Positions 60,305-64,000 of a stretch of 64,000 nucleotides of DNA are shown in pieces (the first letter of the stretch is position 1; every line of letters starts with the position of its first letter). The stretch is from positions 1,590,977-1,654,976 of the forward strand of contig JACAXG010000169.1 of NCBI GenBank assembly GCA_018881555.1, in the 5' to 3' direction. Under the pieces are notes generated by a model that did not search any database, was not told where the DNA came from, and was given only the letters and a program-made list of their open reading frames with translations. Position numbers and translations under genes: made by a program. Source of the DNA: Amblyornis subalaris. Its lineage: Eukaryota > Chordata > Aves > Passeriformes > Ptilonorhynchidae.

Positions 60305-63300
60305 CTTCAGCCAAACTGTGATCACAAGCTTGTTGTTGATGATAGTGCCATTATTCCAGGAGTGCCTGTGCCTATTCCATGTAGGCACAATGGGAAAATC
60401 CAGAGCATTGGGGCTGCCCCAGGTTGGGTGCTTGGTAAGAAGCTGTGTGTGCAGTACAGCATGATACAAATCCATGGTGTGCATGAGATGTGCTTGTTGA
60501 GAAGGAAAGGGCTGTTGGGATAAGGAATCACTGGTCTGTTTTGGAGGTACTGTCCCCACTAACAGTCAGCTGCACATTCCTGCAGGGAGTGAGTGGACAT
60601 GGTGTCAGAGCCCTTTGCCAGCCCATAGCCCTGGCTGGATGAGCTCTGAGCACACCATCCCTTCCCTTCTCCCCACTGCCCTTCCCTTCAGGCAGAGCAT
60701 TTCAACCTCCCTTGAGGAGCTGCTGTTGAAGGATATTTATAGATATTTCATCAGGGCATCTTTTCATTTCTCCTTTTTCTGTTTAGTTTTCTCCTCAAAC
60801 TTATTATCTCGCCTCAGCACTTGATGTGTCAAGTAGTTGGGGTTTTTTCCACACAGTTTTCTTGCTGACTCCAAGGGTGTTGCTCAAATCTTTTCATTTT
60901 GGGCAGTTGGCCTGTTTCAGCAACTTGTTCTTTCTGCCTTTTCTTTGTTTCCAGCTCTGTCCCTTTGGAAAGGGAGGATAAAAGCAGCAGTGTAGGCCAA
61001 GCAAATTCTGCCCCTCTNGTTATGGAGATGTGTGTCTGATGAACACCTCTGCTGTCTCCTCTGTCTGTCTGTGCTCCTGCAGCCTGTGCTGTGTGCAGGG
61101 TGCTCGCACTGAGCTCTGAGAGAAGGACAAACAGGCAGCTCTGCCTTCCACGTGGTCACTCATGGGCTGCTGCTGACCCTGCCTGGAGTCTCTGAGCTCC
61201 TGAAAGCCTGGCTTTATCTTCCCATTCATAGCTTTACCCAGGGATGAAGAGGCTGGGAGAGTCCCCAAGAGGCAGATCTCAATTGTTCTGCTCCCAGGAG
61301 ATCACATTTGCCCTCTGCACTCCATGTTTGACTCTTGGATTGCAGGAGGGATGAACCACTGAGGATTTCCTGTTGCTGTACCTGTGATGTTTGGCTGCAG
61401 CTCCAGCTCATTTAGGCAACTTGGAGTAAAAACCAGCTTATCAATCCTGCCTCCTTTCTCTGCCACCAGACACTGATCTCTCCTTCCAGAAGGCACAAAG
61501 AGTTTGTTTGTCCTGTGTCTGCACTGGGACAAAGCCCTGCAGCTTCTGAGCAATCCCTGGCATAGGATGGGCAGAGCTGCATTCTGTGCCTGGAGGGAGC
61601 CAAGGANTGCACAGGTCACACTGTTCCTATATAGTGGGTCAAGCAAGGTCATCTCCAGTGAGTTACCAGGAACTTTTATTTGANGGCTGGGTCCAGCACT
61701 GGGAGGGTTTTGCCCCTTTGTGTCCCTGAGCAATCATGGCAGAAAAGAAATGATGCAAAGCTCCCAACATACCATAAGGAAAAACTTGANACAGATTTTG
61801 AGAACTTGAGAACTTTAGAAGGTCATACTCCTTTTCTGACTTGGTGCTTGTAGCCTGCAAGTGTGGCTGGAGGTGAGGAACTCTTGCCTAGGCACAAACC
61901 CTCTGGTGCTTCCCCCGCTCCATCTTGCTAAAAAAGGAATCGAGTTTGGGGATTCATGACCTGATCTACCCATGTAAAACACTTCAAAGCAAGTGAGTGC
62001 TGTGCTGTGAGATATGATATTCCTGCTCAGGTTGCCTGGGGAGCTCCTGGCTGCCTTTAGCAGGCGCAGGGATGTGTTGCTGCTGCTCATGGCTGGTGAC
62101 ACAGCATTTTAATTACACCCCCAGCAATTAAGTGCTGTTGAAGTTGGCAGGATGCAGAAGCTGAATCTGCAGTATGCTCNTGTGAGGAGTCAGAAATGAT
62201 TAATAAAGACACCAGTAAGATTTGGGGCTTGATTTGTTTTTCTGTTTGGTTTGTTACTCTGTCTTGGAGAGGAGCCTTAAAGCAAAACCCTTGTGGTCCC
62301 ATCCTGGCTGAGGGCAGCTGTTTCTTAATTCTGTCCTTTTCTCATGGTGATTGGGAACAGACTGTGTTTGGTGCTTACCCTGTGAGATGNTCAGTGCTTC
62401 CTGCTTAATTGGATTTTGCCATCTTAACTCTGAGAAACTTTCAGAGTTTGGCAAGAGGGTCACTGCAGGCAACAGAAATCCCTTTCTTGCCCCCTGTGAA
62501 TTTTCATCAGTTTTTTACCTGAGAGAAGCCATGAAGTCACTGTGTTCTTTCCCTTGCTTGAGTTCGTTAAGGAAAAATTGTCAAGCTGCCAAAATTAATG
62601 AACATNTAAATTCTCGACAGCGTAACATGGTGATGCAACAGTGGGGAATGTGCTGCAAGGAGGGGGTGGTAGAAATAACACCCCTGCTTTTTGGGGCTGA
62701 TTTTAGTTCTGCAAAGACCGAGGTCAAATGGCAACATGGGAAGATCTGGTTTCCAGCACTGCTGCTGTGGGGAAGAGCTGAGATCCCTTCTGGGCTGTCC
62801 TCTTTTGCTCCGTGGTCCTCAAAAGCAGAGAGAAGCACAGGGAAGACTGCACAGAAACTGTCTAAGCTTAGTGAGTCTTTTAGGGCCTCATACAAGTGAT
62901 GGCTCCTGGGTCAGGACCAAGGTTTGGCCCTTGAGGGGTGGAGGGGATAGGTTGGTGGTGCAGTGGTGGAGTCAGCATCTCACAGCCCAACTTCCAGCGT
63001 GTGATGCAACATCCAGGGAATAAAAAGCTGAAATTTGAGGTGGAAATGCTGCTCCAATGACAAAGTGCTGTCCTTGGGATGGACAGTTNGCTCCCATGGT
63101 GCTGACAGTTCCCTTCCCAGGCTGCAGCTCCTTTTCCTGCATCGTGGTTATGAAACCCTGGGGTTCAATCTTGGGCAATAACAGAACCTCCTGGGGAGAC
63201 TCTGTGAAGTTTTATGGTGCAGGTGCTTCGGATTCCGTTCCTGCAGCTAAGGAAGATTAATTCTTATTCCTCAGCTAAGACAGGTAACTAATGGTAGGAG

Positions 63301-64000
63301 GCTTTTTACCTCTGTCAGGAGCAGGGGTGTGTGCGTGGATGTTGTTTAAAACTGCCACTGCAGAGCTGCAGAACTTGAAATGGAGCTGGTGGGCTCGTAA
63401 GGTCAATTCCTGAGCCTCAAATACAGGGGGGGAACTGGAAATATGAGGGGAGTTGCTCTTTTAAACCATTAAACCTGACTACAAGCACCCAAACAATGTG
63501 TCTTAGGAGTGTATGGGGAGGAGAGGGGAGGAATTTGCTGCCTGAAGGTACCTCCAGAGGCAGCCTTGGAACACACTGCCAGAAGGAACAGAGCAGTGTT
63601 TTTCCCTGTGGGATCCTAAACGTACTCCATATAGAGATTACAGAAGGGATGAAAGAAAATCCCATGGGAATTTCCTGGACTCTTGATGTTCCTCTCCTAA
63701 GTTGGAACAGAGTAAATGTTTTTCAGCTCCTTTGCTGGGTTCAAAACTTAACATGGGCTGAGTCTGATGAGGGCACCCCAGGGTACAAGGGATAAGGGAT
63801 CTCTGGAGCCCAAATGCTGTTGTGACCAGTTCCTTGTGCTGGAGGATAAAAGTAATGTCTTGAGAACTTGCTTAATAAAGTTTCTCCATCCTTCCATTCC
63901 TATCTAGATCATAGACAACCTATTTTCCCTTTTTCTTTTCCCACCTGGCTGTGTCTGCCAGTCTGTAAGTCACTTTTCCCTTTCTAACACATCAAAGCCC

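Larger units (their letters stand above)
57498..64000 (+). other. PNPLA7: PNPLA7 intron, 5' part, at least 6.5 kb, phase 2
   Basis: It starts with gtaggc and continues to the window edge. It holds CR1 pieces at 57521 and 60204. No exon encoding the expected GxSxG nucleophile segment was found in any forward frame. 57700-60150 and 60310-64000 are otherwise unique sequence in which I see nothing. Confidence 0.82.

Noticed and set aside
61081..61125. Acceptor-like ctcctgcag followed by cctgtgctgtgtgcagggtg, resembling the expected next PNPLA7 exon
   Set aside because: The matching frame stops within a few codons and the GxSxG segment does not follow.
1..64000. Bacterial-style features (operons, CRISPR, terminators, attachment sites)
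   Set aside because: The window is avian intron-exon DNA; no such structures are present.

Overview
The window is a piece of a bird nuclear genome. Two things show this: about 30 copies of the CR1 LINE 3' end, of the kind that fills avian introns (GGGATGGGGCAGCCACAG core; octamer-like ATTCTGTGAT ends), and one vertebrate-style gene with short exons and long introns. The species cannot be fixed from sequence alone; a neoavian, perhaps a passerine, is a reasonable guess. Isolated single Ns are scattered throughout.

The only protein-coding gene I can support is the central part of PNPLA7 (patatin-like phospholipase domain containing 7, a paralogue of neuropathy target esterase PNPLA6), on the + strand. 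Thirteen consecutive exons lie between 3268 and 57497. All introns are GT-AG, the reading phase is kept at every junction, and the conceptual product is about 549 residues with no internal stop. Below, residues are numbered from the Asn codon at 3270. The exons encode, in order: a linker (1-82), the second cyclic-nucleotide-binding-like domain (about 83-220), the third such domain (about 221-300), a helical and linker region (301-509), and the start of the patatin catalytic domain, ending inside the glycine-rich loop (544-549). The N-terminus with its membrane anchor and first cNMP-like domain lies before base 1. The catalytic GxSxG serine exon, the catalytic Asp and the C-terminus lie beyond base 64000.

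Layout: 1-3267 is the end of an upstream intron. 3268-16355 holds six exons. 16356-42379 is two introns of about 13 kb each, with a single 114-bp exon between them. 42380-45123 holds two exons. 45124-54374 is a 9.25-kb intron with a GC/CpG-rich island. 54375-57497 is a cluster of four exons. 57498-64000 is intron with no further exon seen. The introns hold CR1 fragments on both strands, a few microsatellites, two short tandem duplications, a three-unit telomere-like block and two CpG-rich patches. I found no second gene, no tRNA or rRNA, no CRISPR array and no intact transposon ORF.

I did not find a clearly new biological system. The points most worth following up are: a near-palindromic CR1 pair just upstream of exon 10, a catalytic-loop exon flanked by oppositely oriented CR1s, five of six coding Ns at potentially silent positions, two intronic CpG-rich patches that could be alternative promoters, and a homeodomain-motif cluster with a short inverted repeat.
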